Shown here one piece after another: positions 24,328-32,296 of a stretch of DNA of 39,751 nucleotides. The position numbers and the translations under genes were made by a program. The notes under the pieces were generated by a model. It was not told the origin of the DNA. It saw nothing but the letters and a program-made list of their open reading frames with translations, and did no database searches. This DNA is from Candidatus Aerophobota bacterium. Its GTDB lineage: Bacteria > Aerophobota > Aerophobia > Aerophobales > B47-G16. Each line of letters starts with the position of its first letter. The first letter of the stretch is position 1. The stretch is from positions 1 to 39,751 of the forward strand of contig QMPZ01000002.1 in the NCBI GenBank assembly GCA_003648815.1, given 5' to 3'.

Positions 24328-24972
24328 ATGAAGAAAGGGCTGTTCATAAGCTTTGAGGGAATAGATAAAAGTGGAAAGAGCACGCAGATATCCCTCCTGG
24401 CGGACTATCTTAAGAGGAGAGGATATGAGGTGCTCACGACGTGTGAGCCTGGGGGAACTGAATTGGGGAAAATAATCAAGGAGGTGCTTCTTTCACCTTC
24501 CCTTGATGGTATGAGCAGGATCAGTGAGCTCTTCTTATATTTGGCTGATAGAAGAGAACATGTGGAAAAGGTGATCAAACCAGCTTTGAGAGGTGGAAAG
24601 GTGGTAATCTCTGATCGTTTTGTCGATGCCTCCGTTGCTTATCAGGGTTATGGAAGAGGAATAAGCATAAGCTGGATCGAGGATTTGAACAAAATAGTCA
24701 CAGGCGGGATCTTGCCGGACATTACCTTTCTCTTGGATATAAGCCCATCTTTAGCCAAGGAGCGGTCTGAGAAGAAGGACAGGATGGAAAGGGAAGATAC
24801 AAAATTTTATGAGAAGGTGCGCCAGGGATATCTTGAGATTGCCAAATCCTTTCCGGACAGAATCCGCATAATCAAAGCAACTCGAGGAGTTTGGGAGATT
24901 TTCTCAGAGGTTAAAAAAGAAATTTCTAAGTACTTAGATAAAGGACAAAAGGAATGTCGTTCCAAGACATAA
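24328..24972 (+). CDS. tmk: thymidylate kinase
   Basis: 214 residues, normal length. P-loop FEGIDKSGKST at 9-19, SDRFVDASVAYQG (the DR(Y/F) motif binding dTMP), and a LID region with several basic residues (ERSEKKDRMERED). It phosphorylates dTMP to dTDP. It overlaps holB by 19 bp. The tmk-holB pairing is very common in bacteria. It is cotranscribed with the SPFH genes by spacing. Confidence 0.95.
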   Translation: MKKGLFISFEGIDKSGKSTQISLLADYLKRRGYEVLTTCEPGGTELGKIIKEVLLSPSLDGMSRISELFLYLADRREHVEKVIKPALRGGKVVISDRFVDASVAYQGYGRGISISWIEDLNKIVTGGILPDITFLLDISPSLAKERSEKKDRMEREDTKFYEKVRQGYLEIAKSFPDRIRIIKATRGVWEIFSEVKKEISKYLDKGQKECRSKT

Positions 24973-25955
24973 TAGGCCAACGGCAAGCCATAAAGATGCT
25001 TCAAGCTAATATAGCCAGCTCCTCGATTGCAAATGCTTACCTTTTTGTCGGCCCTGAGGGAGTGGGAAGAACTCTTACCGCTTTCACCTTTGCCAAAGCG
25101 CTAAACTGTGAAAGAGGAGGAAAGGATAGCTGTGACAGCTGCTCTTCCTGTCGGAAAATTGATCATTTAAATCATCCTGATGTGCGGACTATAAAACCAG
25201 AGGGAAATTCCATTAAGATTGACCAGATTAGAGACTTAAAAAGAGAGATTGGATATAAGCTTTATGAGGGGAAAAAAAGGGTTTGGATTATCCAGGAGGC
25301 AGATAAATTAACCTTAGAGGCCTCCAACTCCCTTCTTAAAATATTGGAAGAACCTCCTTCCACTGCGGTGCTCATCTTAATTGCTCAATCCTTGAGGAAC
25401 CTGCCTCCCACTATTTCCTCTCGCTGCCAGCTCATCCGTTTTCTTCCGCTTTCCTCCAGGCAGATAGAAAAGATCTTAAATGAAAGATTGGGCGGAGAGC
25501 CCCAAAAGATACGTCTCATTGGAAGATTATCTAAGGGGAGGGTCTCAGAGGCGATGAAGTTGATGAAAGAGGAGACTTTTCTAAGGGAGAGGGAAGATCT
25601 CTTAAACAGGATATGTGGTGAGCTCAAGATTGAGGATGTATTTAGTCTGGCTGATCGGTGGAAAAGTTATGACAGGGAGAAAATTGAGGATTTTCTGGAT
25701 GTGCTGCTTTTTTGGTTTCGCGACCTTTTAGTTCTGAATCAAAAGGGAGATCAGAACCTGATAGTTAACTTAGACAGGACAGATCAGCTGAAAAGATATG
25801 CTAAGATGTATTCCTCCTGGGCGATAAAGCAAGCCATCCTGACAATAGAGAGAACCAAAGATTATCTTCGAGATAACGTCACCCCAAAGTTCGCCTTAGA
25901 AGTTATGGGGCTGAAATTAATGAGGATACTTGAGGGGGTCATTCCGGAAGAATGA
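24954..25955 (+). CDS. holB: DNA polymerase III delta' subunit
   Basis: 333 residues, clamp-loader delta'. Motifs: GPEGVGRT at 33-40, where arginine replaces the Walker lysine as often seen in non-hydrolysing delta' subunits; four zinc cysteines at 52, 60, 63 and 66; NSLLKILEEPP; and SSRCQLIRF (the SRC arginine finger). It loads the sliding clamp with gamma/tau and delta. The final codons overlap a TTGAGGGGG inverted repeat. Last gene of the operon. Confidence 0.92.
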   Translation: MSFQDIIGQRQAIKMLQANIASSSIANAYLFVGPEGVGRTLTAFTFAKALNCERGGKDSCDSCSSCRKIDHLNHPDVRTIKPEGNSIKIDQIRDLKREIGYKLYEGKKRVWIIQEADKLTLEASNSLLKILEEPPSTAVLILIAQSLRNLPPTISSRCQLIRFLPLSSRQIEKILNERLGGEPQKIRLIGRLSKGRVSEAMKLMKEETFLREREDLLNRICGELKIEDVFSLADRWKSYDREKIEDFLDVLLFWFRDLLVLNQKGDQNLIVNLDRTDQLKRYAKMYSSWAIKQAILTIERTKDYLRDNVTPKFALEVMGLKLMRILEGVIPEE

Positions 25956-25980
25956 ATGGAAGCCCATCTTCCCCCCTCAA
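25930..25980. repeat. TTGAGGGGG palindrome, copy 1, across the holB stop
   Basis: TTGAGGGGG (25930-25938) pairs with CCCCCTCAA (25972-25980); inside, TCATTC (25939-25944) pairs with GAATGA (25950-25955), which holds the holB stop codon. The same outer arm occurs at 35173-35205 and 35399-35424. Confidence 0.7.
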
Positions 25981-25981
25981 C

Positions 25982-26015
25982 GCTTTTGCTTCAAAGAGAA
26001 AAGCTTTTAATTTTT
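25982..26015 (+). terminator. possible intrinsic terminator after holB
   Basis: GCTTTT (25982-25987) pairs with AAAAGC (25999-26004), followed by TTTTAATTTTT. The stem is short and AT-rich, so the call is tentative; it does sit at the operon end just before the aroE promoter. Confidence 0.4.
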
Positions 26016-26092
26016 GTCTTCCTACCCGGCATTTGCGGTAGCTAAGATGTCTTCGCCCACCTTCATCACCCTTAACTTTAATATCGCCTTTG

Positions 26093-26120
26093 TTGACAAG
26101 GTAGAATAGCTCTATATAAT
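26093..26120 (+). promoter_or_regulatory. consensus promoter for the aro operon
   Basis: TTGACA (26093-26098), 16 bp, TATAAT (26115-26120): both boxes match consensus exactly. The aroE ATG begins only 9 bp after the -10 box, so transcription should start at or within a few bases of the start codon. No ribosome site is present, which implies a leaderless mRNA. Confidence 0.8.
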
Positions 26121-26129
26121 AAAAAAGCC

Positions 26130-26996
26130 ATGAAGATTACCGGCAGGACAAAGGTAGTAGGAGTAATTGGTCATCCTATCTCTCATTCTCTTTCGCCTAT
26201 CTTCCATAATGCTGCGTTTGAGTACTTAGGGCTCGACTTCGTCTACGTACCATTTTCAGTAAGGCCAGAGGAACTAAAGACAGCCCTCAGGGCAGTGAGG
26301 GCTTTAAATATAGTCGGAATTAACGTCACCGTACCCTTCAAGGAGAAGGTTATATCTTATCTTGATGAGCTTTCTCCAGAGGCAAGCTCGATCGGAGCAG
26401 TGAATACCATCTCGAATGAAGATGGCAAATTAGTTGGCTATAACACAGATGAAGAAGGGTTCATAAGGTCACTGACCCGAGAGGGAAAATTCGACCCTGA
26501 GGGAAAGAGCGTTCTTCTCTTAGGAGCAGGAGGCGCCGCTTATGCGATTTCTTTCGCCCTGATCAAGGCGGGGATAAAAAAGCTTGTGCTCACCAATCGA
26601 ACCGAGGAGAAGGCAAGGAGATTGTTATCTCATCTACGGAAATTTTTTAAGGATAAATGCGAGCTTTGCTTTCTCGAGTTTTCCCGGAGAAACTCCCCTG
26701 AGGTCATGCGCAAGGTGGATTTGTTCGTCAATGCTACCTCGGTGGGTATGCGTCCGGATGACCCGGTGCTGATTAAACCGCATCTTTTTCCCCAAAACAC
26801 CTTTGTCTATGATATCGTCTATAATCGAGAGACGGAGATACTTCGAGCGGCCAAAAAAAGGGGGCTTTCGTGTATGGGTGGGCTTGATATGCTTATTTAT
26901 CAGGGAGCTCTTTCCTTCGAGATCTGGACCCATCAAAGGGCACCTGTAGAGATAATGAGAAAAGCACTGAAGGAGAAAGGATGCTGCGTTATCTGA
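26130..26996 (+). CDS. aroE: shikimate dehydrogenase
   Basis: 288 residues, normal length; reduces 3-dehydroshikimate to shikimate with NADPH. Motifs: GHPISHSLSPIFHNAAF (substrate serines), NVTVPFKE (catalytic lysine), NTDEEGF, GAGGAAYAI (dinucleotide loop), TNRTEEKA (NADP-selecting NRT), and GGLDMLIYQGA. The N-terminus starts exactly where the family does, supporting ATG 26130, although that places the codon 9 bp from the -10 box. It overlaps aroC by 16 bp. Confidence 0.95.
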   Translation: MKITGRTKVVGVIGHPISHSLSPIFHNAAFEYLGLDFVYVPFSVRPEELKTALRAVRALNIVGINVTVPFKEKVISYLDELSPEASSIGAVNTISNEDGKLVGYNTDEEGFIRSLTREGKFDPEGKSVLLLGAGGAAYAISFALIKAGIKKLVLTNRTEEKARRLLSHLRKFFKDKCELCFLEFSRRNSPEVMRKVDLFVNATSVGMRPDDPVLIKPHLFPQNTFVYDIVYNRETEILRAAKKRGLSCMGGLDMLIYQGALSFEIWTHQRAPVEIMRKALKEKGCCVI

Positions 26997-28150
26997 CCGC
27001 CGGAGAGTCTCACGGTAGGGCTTTAATTGCCATCTTAGAGGGGATACCCGCAGGCTTAAAACTTACCGCGGAGGACATCGATAAGGATCTGGCCCGTCGC
27101 AAGGTGGGTTATGGTCGTGGGGATAGAATGAAAATTGAGAAGGACAAAGTTAAAATTCTTTCCGGGGTTCGTCATGGCAGGACCCTTGGCAGTCCCATCG
27201 CTTTGATGATTGAAAATCTTGACTGGCAAAACTGGCATAAGATAATGAAGGTGGAAGAAGATGAGGTTTCCTTAAGAGAAACTACTCCGGTGACGAATCC
27301 CCGACCAGGCCATGCGGACCTGACAGGGGCAATTAAGCGTAACCTGAAGGACGTAAGAGACGTGCTGGAGCGGGCCAGCGCCCGGGAGACAGCTGTCCGT
27401 GTGGCAGTGGGGGCAATCTGCAAGAAGTTCCTTCGACAGTTCAACATTTCCTTTTACAGCCGGGTGCTCCAAATCGGGTCGGTAAGGGATAGGAGTGACT
27501 GGCACCTTGCAGTCGAGAACTATCAGTTGGTTGAAAGCTCCCCTTTGCGTTGTCTGGATAAAGAAGCTGAGAAAAAGATGATTTCCTTGATCGACAGGAC
27601 AAGGGAAAAAGGCGATAGTCTTGGCGGGATATTTGAGGTCATCGCCACTGGTCTTCCCCCTGGTCTGGGAGATTACGTTCAATGGGACCTTAAACTGGAT
27701 GCTCAATTGGCCAGGGCGATGATGAGCATCCAGGCCATTGTGGGAGTGGAGATTGGACTGGGATTTGCCGCTGCGGAAAGACTTGGCTCTGAGGTGCAGG
27801 ATGAGATATTCTACGATCACGAGGAAGGAAAGTTTTATCGAGGAACGAATAACCTCGGTGGCATAGAAGGGGGTATGAGCAATGGAGAGCCGATAATCCT
27901 GCGAGCAGCTATGAAGCCGATATCTACCCTCAGAAGGCCTCTTCGCTCGGTGAACCTCCTCACCAAGGAAAAGGTGAGAGCAACTAAGGAAAGATCTGAT
28001 ATCTGTGCTGTTCCAGCAGCCTCGGTGATCGCAGAAGCAGTGGTTGCTTTTGAGATTGCTAAAGCTGTGCGGGAAAAGTTCGGAGGGGACAGCGTGGAGG
28101 AGGCAAGAAGAAACTACATAAGTTATATGGATTATGTCAAGAGGTTTTAG
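26981..28150 (+). CDS. aroC: chorismate synthase
   Basis: 389 residues. Converts EPSP to chorismate with reduced FMN. Signatures: LTAGESHG at the start, RRKVGYGRGDRMKIE, RPGHADLTG, ERASARETAVRVAVG, GFAAAERLGSEV, and NNLGGIEGGMSNGEP. Length and motifs are complete. It overlaps aroE and is 7 bp before aroK, so translation is probably coupled. It is seventh in the pathway but second in the operon. Confidence 0.96.
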   Translation: MLRYLTAGESHGRALIAILEGIPAGLKLTAEDIDKDLARRKVGYGRGDRMKIEKDKVKILSGVRHGRTLGSPIALMIENLDWQNWHKIMKVEEDEVSLRETTPVTNPRPGHADLTGAIKRNLKDVRDVLERASARETAVRVAVGAICKKFLRQFNISFYSRVLQIGSVRDRSDWHLAVENYQLVESSPLRCLDKEAEKKMISLIDRTREKGDSLGGIFEVIATGLPPGLGDYVQWDLKLDAQLARAMMSIQAIVGVEIGLGFAAAERLGSEVQDEIFYDHEEGKFYRGTNNLGGIEGGMSNGEPIILRAAMKPISTLRRPLRSVNLLTKEKVRATKERSDICAVPAASVIAEAVVAFEIAKAVREKFGGDSVEEARRNYISYMDYVKRF

Positions 28151-28157
28151 AGGATAA

Positions 28158-28670
28158 ATGAACATCGTGCTGATTGGCTTTATGGGGACGGGAAAGAGTG
28201 CGGTGGGAAGAAAATTGGCAAAAAAGTTGGGAATGAGGTATCTTGACACGGATCAGATGATCGAGGAAAGGGAAAGATGCAGGATCTTTAAGATATTTCA
28301 GGAAAAGGGAGAGGAGTACTTTCGCCAGGTAGAATCCCGGCTGATCAAGGAGGTTGCCTTGCGCGATAACTGCGTAATCGCCACAGGAGGAGGGGTGGTC
28401 TTAAGAGAGGAAAATATGCTCGCCCTGAGGAAAAATGGCCTTATCATCTGCCTTTCAGCAGATCCGGAGACGATATGGAAGAGGACGGAAAACGATCAGG
28501 AGCGACCTCTTCTAAAGTGCAAAGATCCAAAGAGAAGAATTGAAAAGCTGCTTAAGATGCGCAAACCTTACTATCAGAAGGCAGATTTTACCATCGATAC
28601 CTCCAGGTTAACCGACGAGGAGGTAGCAGAGAGGATAATCGAGGTCCTCAGGAAGGAAAAATGGATATAG
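28158..28670 (+). CDS. aroK: shikimate kinase
   Basis: 170 residues, P-loop kinase forming shikimate 3-phosphate. Visible: GFMGTGKSAVGR (Walker A), DTDQMIEE, EEYFRQVES, ATGGGVV, and a LID region with RPLL. It overlaps aroB by 10 bp. Confidence 0.95.
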   Translation: MNIVLIGFMGTGKSAVGRKLAKKLGMRYLDTDQMIEERERCRIFKIFQEKGEEYFRQVESRLIKEVALRDNCVIATGGGVVLREENMLALRKNGLIICLSADPETIWKRTENDQERPLLKCKDPKRRIEKLLKMRKPYYQKADFTIDTSRLTDEEVAERIIEVLRKEKWI

Positions 28671-29749
28671 TTGAGGTTAACTTAGGCAGGCGCAGCTATC
28701 CTGTCTACATAGGGGGCAGACTTAAGGATATTGGCAAGATAGCCAGTACATTTTCTATAGGAAAGAAGGTTTTAATCATCAGTAGTGATCGCATCTTTAG
28801 CCTTTATGGAGATATGGTAAGGGATGCCCTCAGCGCCTCAGGGTTCGATGTTTATCTGGCAAGAATTCCAGAAGGGGAAAGATACAAGTCCTTAACGTGG
28901 GCCTCAAGACTGTATGCTCGGTGTCTTGAGGTGAAGCTGGATCGGTCCTCCACCATCCTTGCCCTCGGAGGAGGAGTGATAGGAGATTTAGCCGGGTTTG
29001 TTGCCTCCACTTTTCTGAGGGGAATAAACTTCGTCGTCGTTCCCACCACCTTGTTGGCCCAGGTGGATGCCAGCGTGGGAGGTAAGGTGGCGGTGAATCT
29101 TCCTCAGGGTAAGAACTTAGTTGGCTCTTTTTATCAACCGAACTTTGTCTACATTGATCTTGCGGTCCTTGCCAGCCTTCGTCCAAGGGAGATCAGGTCC
29201 GGATTAGCTGAGGTGGTAAAATATGGAATGATAGAGGATAAGGAGCTTTTTTCCTTCTTAGAGAAAAACTCGGCCAGGATAAAGAGGTTGGATGAGGAAA
29301 CCCTTCATTTCATAGTGAGCCGGTCGGTAAAGATTAAGGCCAAGGTAGTGGAGGAGGACGAGAGGGAGGAGAAGGGGAGAAGGCAAATTTTAAACTTCGG
29401 GCATACCATCGGTCATGCCATTGAGGCGACAGCTGGATACAGAAGCTACAGACATGGGGAGGCCGTGGCCATAGGGATGGTGGCGGCGGCAAGGCTTTCC
29501 CTGAGGATGAAATCTTTTCCTTTAAGTTCTTTTGTAAGGCTGAAAAGTCTTTTAGAGAGATTAAATTTACCTGTTGCACTAAGAAAAGGAATAGATACAG
29601 ATGAGCTTTATAACACCTTATACCTGGATAAAAAGGTGAGGGGTGGCAGACTTCATTTCGTCCTTCCAAAGGATATAGGTAGCGTGTTCCTCACCAAAGA
29701 TGTTCCTTCTCCCTTGATAAGGAAGGTTTTAAAGGAGCTTGCGGAATGA
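28661..29749 (+). CDS. aroB: 3-dehydroquinate synthase
   Basis: 362 residues, normal length. Closes DAHP to 3-dehydroquinate using NAD+ and a divalent metal. Motifs: IPEGERYKS, LGGGVIGDLAGF, PTTLLAQVDASVGGK, NLVGSFYQP, EVVKYGMI, the metal histidines in LNFGHTIGHAIE, and RHGEAVAIGM. The stop overlaps the aroQ start by four bases (ATGA). Confidence 0.96.
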   Translation: MDIVEVNLGRRSYPVYIGGRLKDIGKIASTFSIGKKVLIISSDRIFSLYGDMVRDALSASGFDVYLARIPEGERYKSLTWASRLYARCLEVKLDRSSTILALGGGVIGDLAGFVASTFLRGINFVVVPTTLLAQVDASVGGKVAVNLPQGKNLVGSFYQPNFVYIDLAVLASLRPREIRSGLAEVVKYGMIEDKELFSFLEKNSARIKRLDEETLHFIVSRSVKIKAKVVEEDEREEKGRRQILNFGHTIGHAIEATAGYRSYRHGEAVAIGMVAAARLSLRMKSFPLSSFVRLKSLLERLNLPVALRKGIDTDELYNTLYLDKKVRGGRLHFVLPKDIGSVFLTKDVPSPLIRKVLKELAE

Positions 29750-30195
29750 TGCATATACTGGTAATTCATGGGCCGAATCTTAATCTATTGGGCACAAGGG
29801 AAACGCATATTTACGGAAAGACTACTCTTGGGCAAATTAATCAGATGATCGAGGAAAAAGCAAAACAGCTGAGCTGCGAGGTGAGGATCCGACAATCAAA
29901 CAGTGAAGGGGAAATCGTCTCCCTTATTGGGGAGAGCAGAGGTTGGGCAGATGGAATTATAATTAACCCCGCCTCCTACACTCATACCAGCATCGCCATA
30001 AGGGATGCTATTCTGGCCGTCGACGTTCCCACTATAGAGGTTCACCTGTCAAATATCTATGAGAGGGAGCCATTTCGACAGAAATCCATGATAGCCGGAG
30101 TCTGTGTAGGGCAGATAAGTGGATTCGGTCCGAACAGTTATCTTTTGGCTCTCGAGGCGATGGTGGAGACTTTAAAGAAAGAATCTTCGAGGTAA
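29746..30195 (+). CDS. aroQ: 3-dehydroquinate dehydratase, type II
   Basis: 149 residues, the small dodecameric type II enzyme. PNLNLLGTRE at the start, QSNSEGEIV, NPASYTHTSIAIRDA (usually NPGAYTHTS), and EVHLSNIYEREPFRQKS carrying the catalytic histidine region. Two adjacent ATG codons (29746 and 29749) could serve. Tightly coupled with aroB. Confidence 0.95.
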   Translation: MMHILVIHGPNLNLLGTRETHIYGKTTLGQINQMIEEKAKQLSCEVRIRQSNSEGEIVSLIGESRGWADGIIINPASYTHTSIAIRDAILAVDVPTIEVHLSNIYEREPFRQKSMIAGVCVGQISGFGPNSYLLALEAMVETLKKESSR

Positions 30196-30199
30196 TAAA

Positions 30200-31261
30200 A
30201 TGGATCTGAAAAAACTGCGTGAGGAAATCGATGAGATTGATTCAAAGCTTCTGGAGCTTTTGAACAGGCGAGCGGAGAAGGTTCTGGAAGTTGCTCGAGC
30301 TAAGAGCAGGGCAAAGAAAAGCTATTATTCTCCGGGAAGGGAAAAGAGGATACTGATGCGCCTGATCAGGGAGAACAAGGGTCCCTTGCCTAAGGAGGCA
30401 TTGGAGGAGATCTTCCATCTTATCCTTAAGACTTCCTTGGCCTTGGAGAAGAAGCTGAGGGTTGGCTATCTGGGTCCTCCAGCGACCTTCACCCATCAGG
30501 CGGCACTCAAAGCATTTGGTAAGGGGGCAGAATTTGTCCCCATGAGGAGCATTGGCCAGATCTTCACCGAGGTGGAAAAGAATCAAGTTGATTTTGGTGT
30601 TGTGCCTGTGGAGAACTCAACCGAGGGCGTGGTCAGCCATACCCTGGATATGTTTCTGGACTCAAGTCTGAAGATCTGTTCTGAAATCATTCTGGAGATC
30701 TCTCATCATCTTTTGGGCAGGGGAGAGCTTAAGAATATAACCAAGGTTTACTCCCATTCCCAGGCCCTTGCCCAGTGTCAGAACTGGCTTGAGGAGAACC
30801 TGCCAAAGGCAAAGTTGATCGAGGTCGAAAGTACAGCAAGGGCAGCTCAAAAAGCCGTAAAGGAGGCAAATTCTGCTGCCATTGCCTCTGATGTGGCTGC
30901 TTCCCTTTATCGCCTGAGGGTGTTGGCTTCTCACATTGAGGATAGGGCGAATAACTACACCCGATTTTTTGTCATCGGTAGGAGTTACGCGGAAAGATGT
31001 GGAAATGATAAGACCTCGATTCTCTTTTCCATCAAGGACAGGGTAGGTGCACTCTATGATATGCTCTCTCCTTTTCGCAAGCAGGGGATTAACTTGACCA
31101 AGATTGAGTCCCGACCGACCAAGAAAAGGCCATGGGAGTATGTCTTCTTCGTCGATTTTATTGGTCACAAGGATGATGAGCCGGTAAAAAAGGCCTTATC
31201 TGAACTTGAGGAAAAGTGTCTGTTTTTAAGGGTTTTAGGTTCTTATCCCCGGGAGGAATAA
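30200..31261 (+). CDS. pheA: bifunctional chorismate mutase/prephenate dehydratase
   Basis: 353 residues. An AroQ-class chorismate mutase (1-85; LREEIDEIDSKLLELLNRRA) is followed by prephenate dehydratase (about 90-270; VGYLGPPATFTHQAA, VPVENSTEGVV, and the TRF in NNYTRFFVIG) and an ACT domain (about 275-353; KIESRP motif, the phenylalanine-binding ESRP). It turns chorismate into phenylpyruvate and should be inhibited by phenylalanine. 4 bp separate it from both aroQ and aroF. No tyrA is in the operon. Confidence 0.95.
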   Translation: MDLKKLREEIDEIDSKLLELLNRRAEKVLEVARAKSRAKKSYYSPGREKRILMRLIRENKGPLPKEALEEIFHLILKTSLALEKKLRVGYLGPPATFTHQAALKAFGKGAEFVPMRSIGQIFTEVEKNQVDFGVVPVENSTEGVVSHTLDMFLDSSLKICSEIILEISHHLLGRGELKNITKVYSHSQALAQCQNWLEENLPKAKLIEVESTARAAQKAVKEANSAAIASDVAASLYRLRVLASHIEDRANNYTRFFVIGRSYAERCGNDKTSILFSIKDRVGALYDMLSPFRKQGINLTKIESRPTKKRPWEYVFFVDFIGHKDDEPVKKALSELEEKCLFLRVLGSYPREE

Positions 31262-31265
31262 GACA

Positions 31266-32279
31266 ATGATAATTACCTTAAAGCCCGGAACCACGAAAAA
31301 GGGGGTGGAGCAGGTAATTCAAAAGGTCAAGGAGTTAGGTTTTACTCCCCACATCTCAAAGGGTACTGAGAGGACGATAATCGGTGTGATTGGTGAGAAT
31401 CCTATCCGCACGCGTGAGATATTCGAAGCCATGTTTATCGTGGAATCCGTCACGCCGATCTCCAAGCCCTATAAGCTGGTCAGCCGGGAGTTTAAGGGGA
31501 AGGATACGGTTGTCAAGGTAAAAGATGTTAAGATTGGAGGAAAAAAGGTTGTGATCATCGCTGGCCCCTGTTCGGTGGAGGGCAGGGAAGTTCTTGTTGA
31601 GATTGCCCAAAAGGTCAAGGAGGCGGGGGCAGGCTTGCTCCGAGGTGGGGCCTTCAAACCTCGCACCTCTCCTTACTCCTTCCAGGGCTTGGGAAAAGAG
31701 GGTCTGAAGTATTTAGCTGAGGCAAGCAAGGCCACAGGACTTCCCGTGGTGACCGAGGCGATGGATCCAAGGCAGGTGGAGCTGGTATCCCAATACGCTG
31801 ATGTTATCCAGATTGGAGCACGAAATATGCAAAACTTTGACCTCTTGAAGGAGGTAGGAAGAAGTGACAAGCCAGTTCTTCTCAAGAGAGGAATGGCCTC
31901 CACGATAAAGGAGCTTTTGATGTCAGCGGAATACATTTTGTCCCGGGGCAATGAAAACGTCATTCTTTGCGAGAGGGGGATAAGGACATTTGAGGATGCT
32001 ACTCGCTTCACCCTTGATCTTTCTGCAGTCCCCCTGATAAAGAGGTTAAGTCATCTTCCTGTCATCGTAGATCCCAGTCACGGAACAGGGAAAAGGGAGC
32101 TTATCCGCCCTATGTCCAGGGCAGCTATAGCTGCCGGAGGGGATGGTTTGATGATTGAGGTACATCCCAGGCCTGAGAAGGCACTATCGGATGGTTTTCA
32201 ATCGATAGTTCCGGATGAATTTCAGCAAGTGGTAAAGGAGGTAAGTTTGGTGGCAAAGGCGGTGGGAAGGGATGTTTAA
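31266..32279 (+). CDS. aroF: 3-deoxy-7-phosphoheptulonate (DAHP) synthase, type I-beta
   Basis: 337 residues. A ferredoxin-like/ACT regulatory domain (1-70; MIITLKPG start) precedes the (beta/alpha)8 catalytic part with IAGPCSVEG, RGGAFKPRTSPYSFQGLG, QIGARNMQNF, LLKRGM, and DPSHGTGKR. This is the plan of the Thermotoga maritima enzyme, which is feedback-inhibited by aromatic amino acids through the N-terminal domain. It is the first pathway step, placed seventh in the operon. Confidence 0.95.
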   Translation: MIITLKPGTTKKGVEQVIQKVKELGFTPHISKGTERTIIGVIGENPIRTREIFEAMFIVESVTPISKPYKLVSREFKGKDTVVKVKDVKIGGKKVVIIAGPCSVEGREVLVEIAQKVKEAGAGLLRGGAFKPRTSPYSFQGLGKEGLKYLAEASKATGLPVVTEAMDPRQVELVSQYADVIQIGARNMQNFDLLKEVGRSDKPVLLKRGMASTIKELLMSAEYILSRGNENVILCERGIRTFEDATRFTLDLSAVPLIKRLSHLPVIVDPSHGTGKRELIRPMSRAAIAAGGDGLMIEVHPRPEKALSDGFQSIVPDEFQQVVKEVSLVAKAVGRDV

Positions 32280-32296
32280 ACTCACTGAATAAATAA

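Noticed and set aside
24954..25955. HolB lacking the Walker lysine, read as a decayed gene
   Set aside because: Delta' subunits often lose ATPase residues; zinc cysteines and the SRC motif are intact.
27272..28249. A 325-codon open frame on the minus strand across aroC
   Set aside because: It lies wholly opposite conserved aroC and the aroK start and has no recognisable motif; it is a shadow of biased codon use.
30662..31168. A 168-codon minus-strand frame opposite pheA
   Set aside because: It is antisense to a conserved gene and shows no domain or ribosome site.
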